From: a virus
Length of the DNA stretch: 51,555 nucleotides
Reading direction: 5' to 3' (one strand)
IMG/VR virus record: IMGVR_UViG_3300037847_007664
Coordinates: 1,776 to 53,330 of that record
Below, in pieces: positions 1-6,840 of the stretch. The notes beneath the pieces are model-generated. The model had not been told where the DNA came from. It made no database searches and saw nothing but the letters and a program-made list of their open reading frames with translations. Every line of letters starts with the position of its first letter. Within the stretch, counting starts at the first letter, position 1. Position numbers and translations under genes: made by a program.

Positions 1-3
1 GAG

Positions 4-267
4 GTGAACACGCCGCGACGCGACACCCAAGGGGAGCTGCTCCGTAAGCTATGGGATTTGAGTTGCCAGACTCTACAAACAGTGTACGAATATAAAACTA
101 GCCTTGAGGTTGAAGACTTCAAGAATACTGGTGACCACGAAGCCTCCAAGAAAGCTTGGTACCAGCAATCAATGCAACTGTATAAATTTCACGAGTTCGT
201 CCATAGCCACCACGTCAACACAAGTTGGACCGAGTGGACAACTATCGATGAAGAGGAGAACAAATGA
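4..267 (+). CDS. Hypothetical protein, possibly cut at the left edge
   Basis: Open frame of 87 residues from a GTG at the window edge. The frame is still open upstream (GAG precedes the GTG), so the true start may lie outside the window. The product is charged and helical, rich in Glu/Lys and aromatic residues, without membrane segments or recognisable motifs. Its stop overlaps the next ATG (ATGA), which implies co-translation with the following exported protein. A short helical protein at this place could be many things, and I do not assign a function. Confidence 0.6.
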   Translation: MNTPRRDTQGELLRKLWDLSCQTLQTVYEYKTSLEVEDFKNTGDHEASKKAWYQQSMQLYKFHEFVHSHHVNTSWTEWTTIDEEENK

Positions 268-533
268 TTAGCAGCTTCTTTGCTTTTGTGTTGGCCAACT
301 TAATGTGGGTCCAAGTTCCGCAATGGAGTAATGACTGGTCGCATTGTGCAGTTGATGTGCCTGACGTTGATTGTCATTGGTACATCGTTAATCCTGATAG
401 CACCTTCGGTGAAGGATTCTCATGGGAAAACGCACCGTGGTTCTCAGTTGAGGGACTCCGTGATGTTGCGGAACTCAGGAATACGCTAGATAAACTTCAG
501 AATACGAGAGTATCTGGCGCAGAAGCGGAATAG
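264..533 (+). CDS. Small membrane-anchored or exported protein
   Basis: 89 residues. The ATG overlaps the previous stop and has a good Shine-Dalgarno (GAGGAG) just upstream. Residues 2-20 are hydrophobic and could be a signal peptide or N-terminal anchor, followed by a Trp- and Asp-rich region with two Cys (near residues 28 and 37) that could form a disulfide outside the cytoplasm. The family is unknown to me. Its last 37 bases overlap the 3' end of the convergent minus-strand gene at 497-790. Confidence 0.65.
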   Translation: MISSFFAFVLANLMWVQVPQWSNDWSHCAVDVPDVDCHWYIVNPDSTFGEGFSWENAPWFSVEGLRDVAELRNTLDKLQNTRVSGAEAE

Positions 534-790
534 AAATCCAAGTAATCGAACTGTGGCATCCCACATTCAGGTGAGTCCACAAAAACTTTGTCATTAGAGA
601 AGCCCACAAAATTCTTGGGCTGGTCTTCTTTCTTTGCCCCGGCCAGGGCAGCAATCTTGTCCCAAACAGCTAACGTATCTACTGCAGATGAACCTTCAGG
701 CATCCGCTCATGGATCGCATTGAACTGAGGGAAAAACTCATCCGCCAGTTCGTTGACTTGTTCCAGTGTCAGTGGTTTAGCTTTTCGCAT
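497..790 (-). CDS. Hypothetical acidic/amphipathic protein
   Basis: 97 residues from ATG at 790; a TTG at 799 is a weaker alternative start. The N-terminus is basic (MRKAKPL), followed by helices. The start overlaps by 22 bases the end of a small upstream gene in the same direction (769-930), so the two are probably translated together. The 3' end overlaps the plus-strand gene at 264-533. No known domain was recognised. Confidence 0.6.
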   Translation of the reverse strand: MRKAKPLTLEQVNELADEFFPQFNAIHERMPEGSSAVDTLAVWDKIAALAGAKKEDQPKNFVGFSNDKVFVDSPECGMPQFDYLDFYSASAPDTLVF

Positions 791-930
791 TTGTCGCAAG
801 TGTTAGTGACTCTGCAAGCCATCTTACGTCCTTCTCTCATGTCCTGCATAACAGCCATGCTGTATTTATTGCTTTCACGAGCCAGGCGTTGCTTCTTGGC
901 CTGCATGTAAGTGATAAAAGCTAAGTTCAT
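769..930 (-). CDS. Small Cys-containing basic protein (53 aa)
   Basis: ATG at 930 and stop TGA at 769-771 give 53 residues: a Lys/Arg/Met-rich helical protein with three Cys near the C-terminus (ACRVTNTCDKC), a spacing that could bind a metal. It overlaps the start of the downstream minus-strand gene by 22 bases, a typical coupled arrangement. There is no strong ribosome binding site. Function unknown. Confidence 0.5.
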   Translation of the reverse strand: MNLAFITYMQAKKQRLARESNKYSMAVMQDMREGRKMACRVTNTCDKCEKLNH

Positions 931-1004
931 AATTCTGTAGCATTAGATACTAATATCATAACTTCAGCATGTGCAGTGCAGAATAGAGGTAATTACCTGA
1001 ACCT

Positions 1005-1301
1005 ATGACTTACAACAGACTTTACGCTCTTGCTTACGAGATCACAGACATGCTGGTGGACTACGATCTACGCTGGACCAATAACAAATGGGTCGAGAAA
1101 ACCAGAGAACACTGCTTTAACGACTGGCTCGATTGGAAAGAAGAGCGAATGGCGGACGCATTCAGTAAAGAAATGGACGCCTTATACAGATACTATGACT
1201 TCCTTGAGAGCGAAGGAGAGGTGCTGGTAGAGAAAGACGAATTGACTGGAGATATTTACGGATTTTCGGTCGAATACAACGACCCTGAAGCTGAAGACTA
1301 G
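1005..1301 (+). CDS. Hypothetical protein, Trp/Tyr/acid rich
   Basis: 98 residues, ATG start preceded by AGAGGT at a reasonable distance. Rich in aromatic and acidic residues and helical, with no membrane segment. It is divergent from the gene ending at 930 across a 74-base gap that must hold promoters for both. It forms a run of small plus-strand genes up to 2415. No family recognised. Confidence 0.65.
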   Translation: MTYNRLYALAYEITDMLVDYDLRWTNNKWVEKTREHCFNDWLDWKEERMADAFSKEMDALYRYYDFLESEGEVLVEKDELTGDIYGFSVEYNDPEAED

Positions 1302-1325
1302 GATTACTAAATTAAACTGATTGTG

Positions 1326-1604
1326 ATGAATTTACACACTTACGCCATCAGATCAATGAAGGAAGACCCTAGCCTCGCTAAGCGTTATAAGTCCATCGTT
1401 GAGACTCTTGAGACTGCCTACAGGTGTCTTGAAGACCTGATGGACGATGCTGTGTTCTTAGATACGATCCACGGAGAACAGGAGTTGCAGCTCGACCAGA
1501 CCCTTGAACTGATCGACAATATTAAGTACAATTTCGAACCTGAATATTTTGTACCAAACAACTTCCCGATGGGTGACCAGTTCGGCGATTCCGATGTATC
1601 CTGA
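1326..1604 (+). CDS. Hypothetical helical protein
   Basis: 92 residues from ATG 1326; a GTG three bases earlier is also possible. Strongly helical acidic protein with a Pro/Phe/Gly-rich C-terminal tail. It lies 24 bases after the previous gene, probably in the same transcript. Nothing in the sequence indicates a function. Confidence 0.6.
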   Translation: MNLHTYAIRSMKEDPSLAKRYKSIVETLETAYRCLEDLMDDAVFLDTIHGEQELQLDQTLELIDNIKYNFEPEYFVPNNFPMGDQFGDSDVS

Positions 1605-1626
1605 GGGGGTAATCCGAACCTAGGCC

Positions 1627-1818
1627 ATGGCCCTCTTCACGCCCAGGAACCAGCTAAGGGATATGCAGCAGGCAGCTGCAGCACAGGCTCTCATCAATCC
1701 CGATGAAGCGCATCACAACCTCGTTCAGAGCGTTGCCGCGAGCCTCCTTCTTGGTTCCCCAGTGACGGTCGTTCCTGACGATTCTCTCCTTTTTGAGGAC
1801 GACGATCTAATGTTCTGA
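1627..1818 (+). CDS. Small hypothetical protein (63 aa)
   Basis: ATG at 1627 with GAGGGGG about 16 bases upstream. Residues 8-35 are Gln/Ala-rich and helical, and the C-terminus is acidic (FEDDDLMF). The stop codon lies inside the palindrome at 1817-1840. Function unknown; supported by spacing and the absence of a better gene on the other strand. Confidence 0.5.
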   Translation: MALFTPRNQLRDMQQAAAAQALINPDEAHHNLVQSVAASLLLGSPVTVVPDDSLLFEDDDLMF

Positions 1819-1840
1819 TCCTTAAAGATCTTTTAGGATC
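1817..1840. repeat. 24-base near-perfect palindrome
   Basis: GATCCT at 1817-1822 is mirrored by AGGATC at 1835-1840, with a self-complementary AAAGATCTTT core; only one base pair breaks the symmetry. It overlaps the stop codon of the gene before it and is followed by TTCT. It could be a weak bidirectional terminator or a protein binding site. There is no long T-run, so termination is unproven. Confidence 0.45.
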
Positions 1841-1943
1841 TTCTACTGCAGCCATTGTTACCTTACGGAGGTCAAACTCCAGTGGTAGCAATGGTTTTTT
1901 CTTTGGTCTGGTCCTTGCACTCTGCAAGTTTATTCACCGCATA

Positions 1944-2144
1944 ATGAGATACGCGAGCGAGATATCTGCAATGGAAGCAGTTGATTCAGAAGGCCGGTCA
2001 ATCCATTTGGCATGGGCAGTTTTAAGTCAAAACACCACCACTGGACGCAGTGAGGTGGTCAAGATCACAAGTCACGAAGAGGCCGATGACTTCGTGCAGA
2101 ACAACCCATCCGTTTACTACAAGTCGGGACCGTTTGTTGTCTAG
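1944..2144 (+). CDS. Small hypothetical protein (66 aa)
   Basis: 66 residues from ATG 1944. Contains HEEADDFVQNNP, resembling in style the next gene's DRAEDFANDLR: each has a beta-rich N-terminal half followed by a short helix. The two may be distant paralogues, a common result of small-gene duplication in phages. Function unknown. Confidence 0.6.
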   Translation: MRYASEISAMEAVDSEGRSIHLAWAVLSQNTTTGRSEVVKITSHEEADDFVQNNPSVYYKSGPFVV

Positions 2145-2220
2145 GGTCTCCTGACTTAATAATGTTTTCGTAGTTTGGCGAAGTTAGATTGCTAAGGTAA
2201 TAAGGCAGCCAAATATACGA

Positions 2221-2415
2221 ATGGCGAAGGCTCCGATTTCCTCTTGGGTGGTGCTCGTGTACCACGTGGATCAAGACGCGCATGCCGCGCATTTCTCCTC
2301 TTTTGATAGAGCCGAAGACTTTGCAAATGATCTTCGTGTGGCCAGTACTTTGTGTGTCAGTGAACCGATGCCAGTGATGGTAACGAATGACCTGAGGATG
2401 ACAATCCCTGGCTGA
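2221..2415 (+). CDS. Small hypothetical protein (64 aa)
   Basis: 64 residues from ATG 2221. A predicted beta strand (SSWVVLVYHVD) leads into a helix (FDRAEDFANDLRVA), then another strand with Met/Val/Thr. The layout matches the gene at 1944-2144. A TAGATT box (2185-2190) lies 30 bases upstream. Function unknown. Confidence 0.55.
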   Translation: MAKAPISSWVVLVYHVDQDAHAAHFSSFDRAEDFANDLRVASTLCVSEPMPVMVTNDLRMTIPG

Positions 2416-2449
2416 CAGCACATATAAAAGTCCCAAGGCATTGCTGAAG

Positions 2450-2455
2450 TAGAAT
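2450..2455 (+). promoter_or_regulatory. TAGAAT promoter-like box
   Basis: TAGAAT 22 bases ahead of the ATG at 2478, followed by an AT-rich leader. It is one of at least eight identical boxes in the window at nearly the same distance from a start codon. No TTGACA lies 16-18 bases upstream. Confidence 0.4.
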
Positions 2456-2477
2456 TAAAAAAATAAAATATAACGAA

Positions 2478-2798
2478 ATGAACATCTTCGAGCAGCTGTT
2501 CGATATTGCTAGACAAAGAAAGGGAATGGCTAACATACCCCCTAAGGGGCCTTATGGAATGCCTTATGAAAAGGCAGAGCAGATGCTGTACGCAACAGAA
2601 GACCCTTCTATCATCGGGGCCCGCGGGGGCAGCGTATCTCCCAGATACAATCTAGAAAATTACCCAATGGAAGCTCGGGAAAGAGACCGTGATCTTTACC
2701 TTGAGGGCGAAGGTTTTCTTGCGGGTCAAGGAGGAACTCGTTTTAATCGAAGTACTTTTGCGGAACGACTGGGAAAGGCTTTTAGGGGGGAACTCTAG
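2478..2798 (+). CDS. Hypothetical protein with GEGFL motif
   Basis: 106 residues, ATG start. Helical first 15 residues, a Pro/Gly-rich middle and a charged C-terminal half containing EGEGFLAGQGG, which loosely recalls the FLxxY peptide of the minus-strand small proteins but lacks the Tyr. It is preceded by a TAGAAT box and followed by an intrinsic terminator, so it is probably a single-gene transcript. Function unknown; a virion protein is possible. Confidence 0.65.
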   Translation: MNIFEQLFDIARQRKGMANIPPKGPYGMPYEKAEQMLYATEDPSIIGARGGSVSPRYNLENYPMEARERDRDLYLEGEGFLAGQGGTRFNRSTFAERLGKAFRGEL

Positions 2799-2822
2799 AA
2801 GAAAATTTCATATCAATAAGAG

Positions 2823-2852
2823 CATGCTATCTTATGGGTAGCATGTTTTTTT
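2823..2852 (+). terminator. Rho-independent terminator overlapping next start codon
   Basis: CATGCTA (2823-2829) pairs with TAGCATG (2839-2845) around a 9-base loop, followed by seven T (2846-2852). It ends the transcript of the gene at 2478-2798. Both candidate ATG codons of the next gene (2834 and 2843) lie inside this structure. Confidence 0.8.
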
Positions 2853-3109
2853 ATGCCGTGGCAGTAGTTCTAAGCGTCTCAGTTCCTGAAGCCCTTCACA
2901 CAAAATGGAAGGAATCAGATGTCAGCATTAGTCCTTCTGCTTTATTCCAAACTGCATTAGAAACTGAACTGGATAAGACCAACCGTCATCTCGTTTACTG
3001 GAGCACCCGCGCTCTTAATGCGGAGAAGAAGTTAAAGATGATTGGTAGTCTGATCGAAGCCAGGGACAAGGACGTGAAGAAATTCTTGTTGTTTGAAAAC
3101 AACTCCTGA
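2843..3109 (+). CDS. Exported or membrane-anchored small protein
   Basis: ATG at 2834 gives 91 residues and ATG at 2843 gives 88; the shorter form begins MFFYAVAVVLSVSVPEA, a plausible signal peptide or anchor. The remainder is helical and charged (TELDKTNRHLVYW, LNAEKKLKM), probably coiled coil. The start sits within the terminator stem of the preceding gene. Expression therefore needs read-through, and the ATG would be partly paired in the RNA. Function unknown. Confidence 0.55.
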   Translation: MFFYAVAVVLSVSVPEALHTKWKESDVSISPSALFQTALETELDKTNRHLVYWSTRALNAEKKLKMIGSLIEARDKDVKKFLLFENNS

Positions 3110-3127
3110 CTAAAAATCATACAGCTT

Positions 3128-3133
3128 TAGAAT
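3128..3133 (+). promoter_or_regulatory. TAGAAT promoter-like box
   Basis: TTTAGAATATTAC, 22 bases before ATG 3156; same box and spacing as at 2450-2455. Probably drives the three-gene overlapping run 3156-3941. Confidence 0.45.
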
Positions 3134-3155
3134 ATTACGAAGCCGGAACAAGGTT

Positions 3156-3353
3156 ATGCCTGAAGCAGATAGTGTTCAGCGTTTTTTTCCATTGATCAAA
3201 AGCAACACAGAGCGCTTGTTAATCGCGTCAACCCTCGACAGTCTTGTTGAGTTGGGTTTACTGCCACGAGGCACTACGCAGTCAGCTTTTATCTCACTGT
3301 GCTTTTCCCGCGGGTTTAACGACTATTTAAAAGAGGTAGTAATTGATGAGTAA
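3156..3353 (+). CDS. Small hypothetical protein (65 aa)
   Basis: 65 residues from ATG 3156, with SD-like GGAACAAGG upstream. Helical; residues 20-60 (RLLIASTLDSLVELGLL and following) resemble a small helical bundle. Its stop overlaps the ATG of the next gene by 8 bases, so translation is coupled. Function unknown. Confidence 0.65.
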   Translation: MPEADSVQRFFPLIKSNTERLLIASTLDSLVELGLLPRGTTQSAFISLCFSRGFNDYLKEVVIDE

Positions 3354-3513
3354 ATTGGCTACACACTTTACGAACCACGAACTAGACATGATCTACACGG
3401 TGGTTCGTAGCAGGCAGCACCACCTGGCACAAAACAACTGTTACGGGGATGATTACGACGAGCTTGGATCAATCCTCAAAAAGATTGAAGTTACCAAAGG
3501 TACTGACAAGTGA
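3346..3513 (+). CDS. Small hypothetical protein (55 aa)
   Basis: ATG 3346 to TGA 3513, 55 residues. His-rich segment (RSRQHHLAQNNC) between two helices. Overlaps the preceding gene by 8 bases and the next gene by 4 (GTGA), so it sits inside a coupled operon, which is the main support that it is real. Function unknown. Confidence 0.6.
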   Translation: MSKLATHFTNHELDMIYTVVRSRQHHLAQNNCYGDDYDELGSILKKIEVTKGTDK

Positions 3514-3941
3514 ACGAAAATCCAAAGGTTGCGATTCTTCTGGGTAAAACTGTTAGTGCTGTGGGTGACAGTTGTCCATCTGCTACAACAGATATCAAGG
3601 AGAACATCAAAAACAGAGACTGGACCATTAAAAACTTTGGGTATGGTCCCTTGAACCCCAGTGCTCCTGACCCTGGATTCTGGGAGGCTAAAGCAGAACT
3701 GTGGAATAGTGATGTAGAAACTGTCAAGACAGCCTTGTGCGGTAACTGCGCTGCCTTTGACCAAACACAAAAGATTCTCGACTGCATGATCGAAGGAATC
3801 AATGAAACCAAAGCAGCAGATCCCTATGACGTACAGGATCTAGCAAACCTGGGTTATTGCCAGCTTTTTAAATTCAAATGCGCAGCAGCAAGAACGTGCA
3901 ACGCATGGCTGCACGGTGGGCCGATCACTGACTGTGCTTAA
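3510..3941 (+). CDS. Cys-rich hypothetical protein, likely cyanophage family
   Basis: 143 residues from GTG 3510, which overlaps the previous stop. Contains CGNCAAFD followed by further Cys residues (ILDCM, GYC, FKCAAARTCNAW and a C-terminal DCA), about eight Cys in all. This suggests a disulfide- or metal-stabilised fold. From memory, CGNCAAF proteins occur in cyanomyoviruses among virion-associated genes, but I cannot name a function. The 3' end overlaps the convergent gene by 4 bases. Confidence 0.7.
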   Translation: MNENPKVAILLGKTVSAVGDSCPSATTDIKENIKNRDWTIKNFGYGPLNPSAPDPGFWEAKAELWNSDVETVKTALCGNCAAFDQTQKILDCMIEGINETKAADPYDVQDLANLGYCQLFKFKCAAARTCNAWLHGGPITDCA

Positions 3942-4255
3942 TCCCGTTGGCGCCAATCGCTAGGTTTCTCGTCATGAAACCACTCAGCGATCTGCTCAAC
4001 TGAATCGAAACCTGTCTTATGACGCATTGGATCTGGGTCTCCCAGGTCCATTTTATTTAAAAAATCATCCATATCACCCTCTTGCATTTCTGGGTTGTTG
4101 GCTGTGCGGCGAGCTCGGCGTAACATTTCTCCTGCAGATCGATTTGCTTTAGCTAATTTGTCCGCCCAAATCATATCTTCAAGCTGAACTTCGTGACCAT
4201 CCGCTATTCGCTTGCAGATGTATTCCAACCGCAAGCGATACTTTGAAGACAGCAT
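3938..4255 (-). CDS. Hypothetical helical charged protein
   Basis: 105 residues from ATG 4255. The N-terminal two thirds are helical and basic (ICKRIADGHEVQLEDMIWADKLAKANR), and the C-terminal third is acidic and Asp/Gly/Pro-rich. Resembles conserved hypothetical proteins I associate with cyanophages. Last gene of the minus-strand group 3938-6007. Confidence 0.65.
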   Translation of the reverse strand: MLSSKYRLRLEYICKRIADGHEVQLEDMIWADKLAKANRSAGEMLRRARRTANNPEMQEGDMDDFLNKMDLGDPDPMRHKTGFDSVEQIAEWFHDEKPSDWRQRD

Positions 4256-4305
4256 AATTTTATCTACAACTCCACTACTTTAACCCTGTTGACCTAACTT
4301 TTGAT

Positions 4306-4953
4306 TCACATGAAACCCTCTTTTTTCAACCATTCTCCGGTCAAGGGTGTGGGTGTGTAATGCTCCCACATTTTCTTAGGGCTTCCGCAAACTTTCAGTG
4401 CTTCAACAGTCTTGTTCTCGACATACATTGCCCACATGGCTTCAGCTTCAAAAGGCAAAACCTTTTTCGGATATGTCCTCTCTGCGCCGCGTCGGATCCA
4501 ATCAGGTACTGCTTCTTCTGGATGAATTAAGGCAGTAAAGGTGTTATCCAACGTGCCAGCCATACAATCCTGGGCAGCATGCCAACCTTCGTGCCTGATG
4601 ACTTGGATCATCTTCGTTGGTTGATCAATGTAGAACTCATTAAGGAACATGCTGTTGCCACGCACGTCATATACACCGCGCATACGGAAAGCAAAATATT
4701 TCTCATCTGCGAGATACACAGAAGCCCCAACCTTATCCATCGCTTGGATGATCTCGTCGAGTTCAGCTGCAGCGATCTCATATTCAGGACCAAGATCCGC
4801 CCAGCTCTTGAGCTGTTTCACGCCTTCAGTGCACTCTTTGAGCATCATGCAGCCAACTGAATCGAAGCTGCGCCAAGCTTTGACTTTGTCCTCTGCCAAG
4901 GCAGGCGTAGCGATTGCAGCTGCTGCCAACACTGAAGCAAGAAACTTTTTCAT
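4306..4953 (-). CDS. Exported zinc-metallopeptidase-like protein (HExxH)
   Basis: 215 residues with a clear signal peptide (MKKFLASVLAAAAIATPALA, cleavage predicted after residue 20). Residues 121-125 are HEGWH, an exact HExxH zinc-binding motif in RHEGWHAAQDC. Glu169 and Glu171 in PFEAEAMW are candidates for a third ligand. Four Cys (35, 41, 130, 189) could form disulfides in the periplasm. The family resembles small cyanobacterial and cyanophage secreted proteins. If active it would cut host periplasmic or envelope proteins, but a catalytic role is inferred from the motif only. Confidence 0.7.
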   Translation of the reverse strand: MKKFLASVLAAAAIATPALAEDKVKAWRSFDSVGCMMLKECTEGVKQLKSWADLGPEYEIAAAELDEIIQAMDKVGASVYLADEKYFAFRMRGVYDVRGNSMFLNEFYIDQPTKMIQVIRHEGWHAAQDCMAGTLDNTFTALIHPEEAVPDWIRRGAERTYPKKVLPFEAEAMWAMYVENKTVEALKVCGSPKKMWEHYTPTPLTGEWLKKEGFM

Positions 4954-4988
4954 TCCCTTATTGAAAAAGATGTCTTACTTTAAACGTG

Positions 4989-5207
4989 TCAACTTTGCCC
5001 CATCTTTCTCTTTTCGGCTTTACTGACAGCCTTTCGAGCTTTCCGTGCAGTGTCTGTATTCTCTACGAACTGCTTACCCTTACGGCTCTCACGTTTCTTC
5101 TTGTCATCAGTCTTCTTACGCTCTGCCTTTGACATTGCAGCCCAAGCTTTTTCAGGCAGATAACGCTCTGTTGACTTCTTACCAGGTTCGATTGCTTTGT
5201 CTGCCAT
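4989..5207 (-). CDS. Lys-rich protein resembling a family shared with giant viruses
   Basis: 72 residues, about a third Lys/Arg. The block RYLPEKAWAAMSKAERKKTD followed by KGKQFVENT matches, from memory, a short domain common in phycodnaviruses and marine phages. It is probably DNA- or RNA-binding given the charge, but its function is unknown. It is preceded by a 42-residue gene (5209-5337) and then the related basic gene at 5330-5581, giving a compact operon of three. Confidence 0.7.
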   Translation of the reverse strand: MADKAIEPGKKSTERYLPEKAWAAMSKAERKKTDDKKKRESRKGKQFVENTDTARKARKAVSKAEKRKMGQS

Positions 5208-5208
5208 G

Positions 5209-5337
5209 TCAGCTCTCTTTTGCTTTCTTAAGCGTCGCCAAGATCACACCAAGTTTCTTGGCTTGGTTAGCATGCGTCTTCGAGGCCTTCTCAAGCTCTC
5301 CGATGATCGCGTCAATTTTTGAGTGGACTTCAGTCAT
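5209..5337 (-). CDS. Small coiled-coil protein (42 aa)
   Basis: ATG 5337 to TGA 5209-5211. 42 residues, helical with heptad-like spacing (KIDAIIGELEKASK, KLGVILATLKKAKES). Overlaps the upstream gene by 8 bases and stops one base before the next ATG, so it fills the gap between two related basic genes exactly. Role unknown; may partner one of its neighbours. Confidence 0.6.
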   Translation of the reverse strand: MTEVHSKIDAIIGELEKASKTHANQAKKLGVILATLKKAKES

Positions 5338-5581
5338 TCTTCTTCTTCTCGTACTCCTTTCGAGTCATCCACTTCTCTTTGCCCCAGCGTTTGAGATCTT
5401 TCTGTTTTTCACTCTTGCCACCTTTATATCCTCCGCCCTTCTCCTTATAAGCTTTGGCTAGCATCTGAGCCTTTCGAGCAGACCACTGCCCAGGCTTGCC
5501 GCCTTTTGACCCGGCCATAATGCGCTTCTTGATCCGCTCACGCAAACCGGGCTTTGTGTACTTGCCTTTTTCTTGTGCCAT
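5330..5581 (-). CDS. DUF5872-like Lys-rich protein
   Basis: 83 residues. Contains GSKGGKPGQWSARKAQMLAK, then KEKGGGYKGG and LKRWGKEKW. From memory this is the DUF5872 family, present in marine phages and in algal giant viruses. Strongly basic, so nucleic-acid binding or packaging is plausible but unproven. First gene of the operon that continues with 5209-5337 and 4989-5207. Confidence 0.7.
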   Translation of the reverse strand: MAQEKGKYTKPGLRERIKKRIMAGSKGGKPGQWSARKAQMLAKAYKEKGGGYKGGKSEKQKDLKRWGKEKWMTRKEYEKKKND

Positions 5582-5607
5582 TTACTTATATTAAATCGAG
5601 CACACAC

Positions 5608-5640
5608 AAAAAAACCTGGGTGTGTTAAGCCCAGGTTTTA
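5608..5640 (-). terminator. Rho-independent terminator
   Basis: Read on the minus strand, CCTGGG and CCCAGG form a stem that is followed by seven T (bases 5608-5614 on the plus strand are A). It ends the transcript of the gene at 5648-6007. The A-run/T-run symmetry means it may also act on plus-strand transcripts. Confidence 0.8.
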
Positions 5641-5647
5641 TCTTTAA

Positions 5648-6007
5648 TCAAAAAGAGTAAGTGATACCGCCTTTTACACCATAACCGGTGTCAATTTCGC
5701 CAGTCAGGAAAGAAAGCTCGCCATATGCATCCAGCTTTTCGGAGATGGGAGCGCTGAGACCGGCTTTACCTGACAGTTCGAGCTCAGTGTCATCAGCATC
5801 TACGGCAATCACAGCAGGTCCTGCTTGCACGTAGTAGTCAATGTAATCAGTAGCTCCCGTAAAGCCAAAGTGCAGCTCATGAAGACTTGCAGTGTAATCA
5901 GATCCCGCAAAGGATACATTTGTTTCGTAATTGACGTAGGGTCCAGCGAAAGCAGCGGGGGAAGAAGCAACCAGGGCTGCAAGACTGGCTAAGGCCTTCT
6001 TAAGCAT
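5648..6007 (-). CDS. Outer-membrane beta-barrel-like exported protein
   Basis: 119 residues. Signal peptide MLKKALASLAALVASSPAAFA, then alternating hydrophobic/polar residues typical of beta strands and a C-terminal GGITYSF ending in Phe, the usual signal for outer-membrane insertion. At about 98 mature residues it could form only a small barrel or part of one. It would act in the host envelope or virion. Its own terminator and the 149-base divergent gap upstream suggest independent control. Confidence 0.65.
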   Translation of the reverse strand: MLKKALASLAALVASSPAAFAGPYVNYETNVSFAGSDYTASLHELHFGFTGATDYIDYYVQAGPAVIAVDADDTELELSGKAGLSAPISEKLDAYGELSFLTGEIDTGYGVKGGITYSF

Positions 6008-6156
6008 TTGTTTAAAATTGAGAAGCAGTCAACAAAAAAATTAACACTGCTAAATCAACAAACTAGCTAAATTCAAGGTACGGTCAGTGCCACTTTGCAC
6101 ACAGGCCTAGCTGCAATTCACTGGGTCTAGCATTATTAAGGTTCTGGTAGGAGCAA

Positions 6157-6375
6157 ATGAACTGGCTTCCCCTTTCATTTCTTATCTCATTACTTACCTT
6201 CAATCACATGGCAGAAGCAAAACAATCTAAAGGCTCACGGTGTGATGCTAAAGATGCATTGATGGCCGAAGTCTACAAAGATGCTTGGTTCGCACGCCCT
6301 GAAAATCACAAAAAGCGTGATGAACTCATTAGGAAGATAGCCACCGATCAAAACATATGTAAATATTTTTACTGA
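6157..6375 (+). CDS. Small exported protein (72 aa)
   Basis: Signal peptide (MNWLPLSFLISLLTFNHMAEA) and a short charged mature part with two Cys that could pair (SRCDAK and QNICKYF). Strong ribosome site (TAGGAG) seven bases before the ATG. A TAGCAT box lies 23 bases upstream, one mismatch from the recurring TAGAAT element. Function unknown; likely periplasmic. Confidence 0.65.
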   Translation: MNWLPLSFLISLLTFNHMAEAKQSKGSRCDAKDALMAEVYKDAWFARPENHKKRDELIRKIATDQNICKYFY

Positions 6376-6417
6376 TGGCTATCCTCGGTTAGAGTAATGA
6401 AACTTAGAGAGAATCAG

Positions 6418-6597
6418 ATGTCTGAAGCTTGTTCAATTCCTTCGAATACTGACCCCCAACCTGAACAGGGCGGTACTTGCGGCCTCGATAGCGCAGCCAA
6501 AGTGAAGGACGATGCCGATGGTTCCAATCCTGGCGATCCTGATCACGAAACGCCTCTTTGTAATACTTGTTGCCCCTGTAAGTCAGACGAGTCATGA
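6418..6597 (+). CDS. Cys-rich small protein (59 aa)
   Basis: Start chosen at ATG 6418 because GAGAG lies eight bases upstream; ATG 6397 would add seven residues. Acidic and Pro/Gly/Asp-rich, with Cys near the N-terminus and a C-terminal cluster CNTCCPCKS. The cluster could bind a metal or form disulfides. No family recognised. Confidence 0.55.
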   Translation: MSEACSIPSNTDPQPEQGGTCGLDSAAKVKDDADGSNPGDPDHETPLCNTCCPCKSDES

Positions 6598-6687
6598 CCG
6601 CTCCTTTGAACTACACTTATCTTAGAAACTAAGTAACAATTAATACCGTTTGTGTAGGAACACTTAACGTAAAAAATTTCTTAAGAT

Positions 6688-6803
6688 TCTGGGGGCGCAG
6701 CCTCACCGTGGTAGGTGCGGCAAGGCTGGTCACTTTCCAAGTGTGGGAAACAGCAAAAATCACACTTCCCCAGGGCCTGACGCTGTTCTTCTTCGGCCCC
6801 AGA
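6688..6803. ncRNA. Candidate structured RNA element
   Basis: The 243-base gap 6598-6840 has no convincing gene. Within it TCTGGGG (6688-6694) pairs with CCCCAGA (6797-6803), closing a region with several hairpins. These are CAGCCTCACC with GGTG and AGGCTG (6698-6728), CACTT/AAGTG (6731-6743), and the alternative AAGTGTG/CACACTT (6739-6767). GGGCC (6773-6777) can pair with GGCCC (6795-6799), which competes with the closing stem. It could be a free RNA, a 3' element of the Cys-rich gene or a switch; strand not determined. Confidence 0.4.
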
Positions 6804-6805
6804 TG

Positions 6806-6811
6806 TATAAT
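6806..6811 (+). promoter_or_regulatory. Consensus -10 box (TATAAT)
   Basis: TATAAT 29 bases before the GTG at 6841, directly after the structured element. No good -35 at the expected spacing. Likely start site about 6818, giving a short leader for the gene pair at 6841-7310. Confidence 0.4.
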
Positions 6812-6840
6812 ACTATTATTGATCTCTAAATAAACGTGCT

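Noticed and set aside
710-910. Plus-strand frame of 66 residues
   Set aside because: It lies opposite two minus-strand genes that are coupled by overlap, and its composition (poly-Leu and Arg) looks like an antisense shadow.
1694-1927. Minus-strand frame rich in Arg/Pro/Lys
   Set aside because: Opposite the plus-strand gene at 1627-1818, with low-complexity basic composition and no ribosome site.
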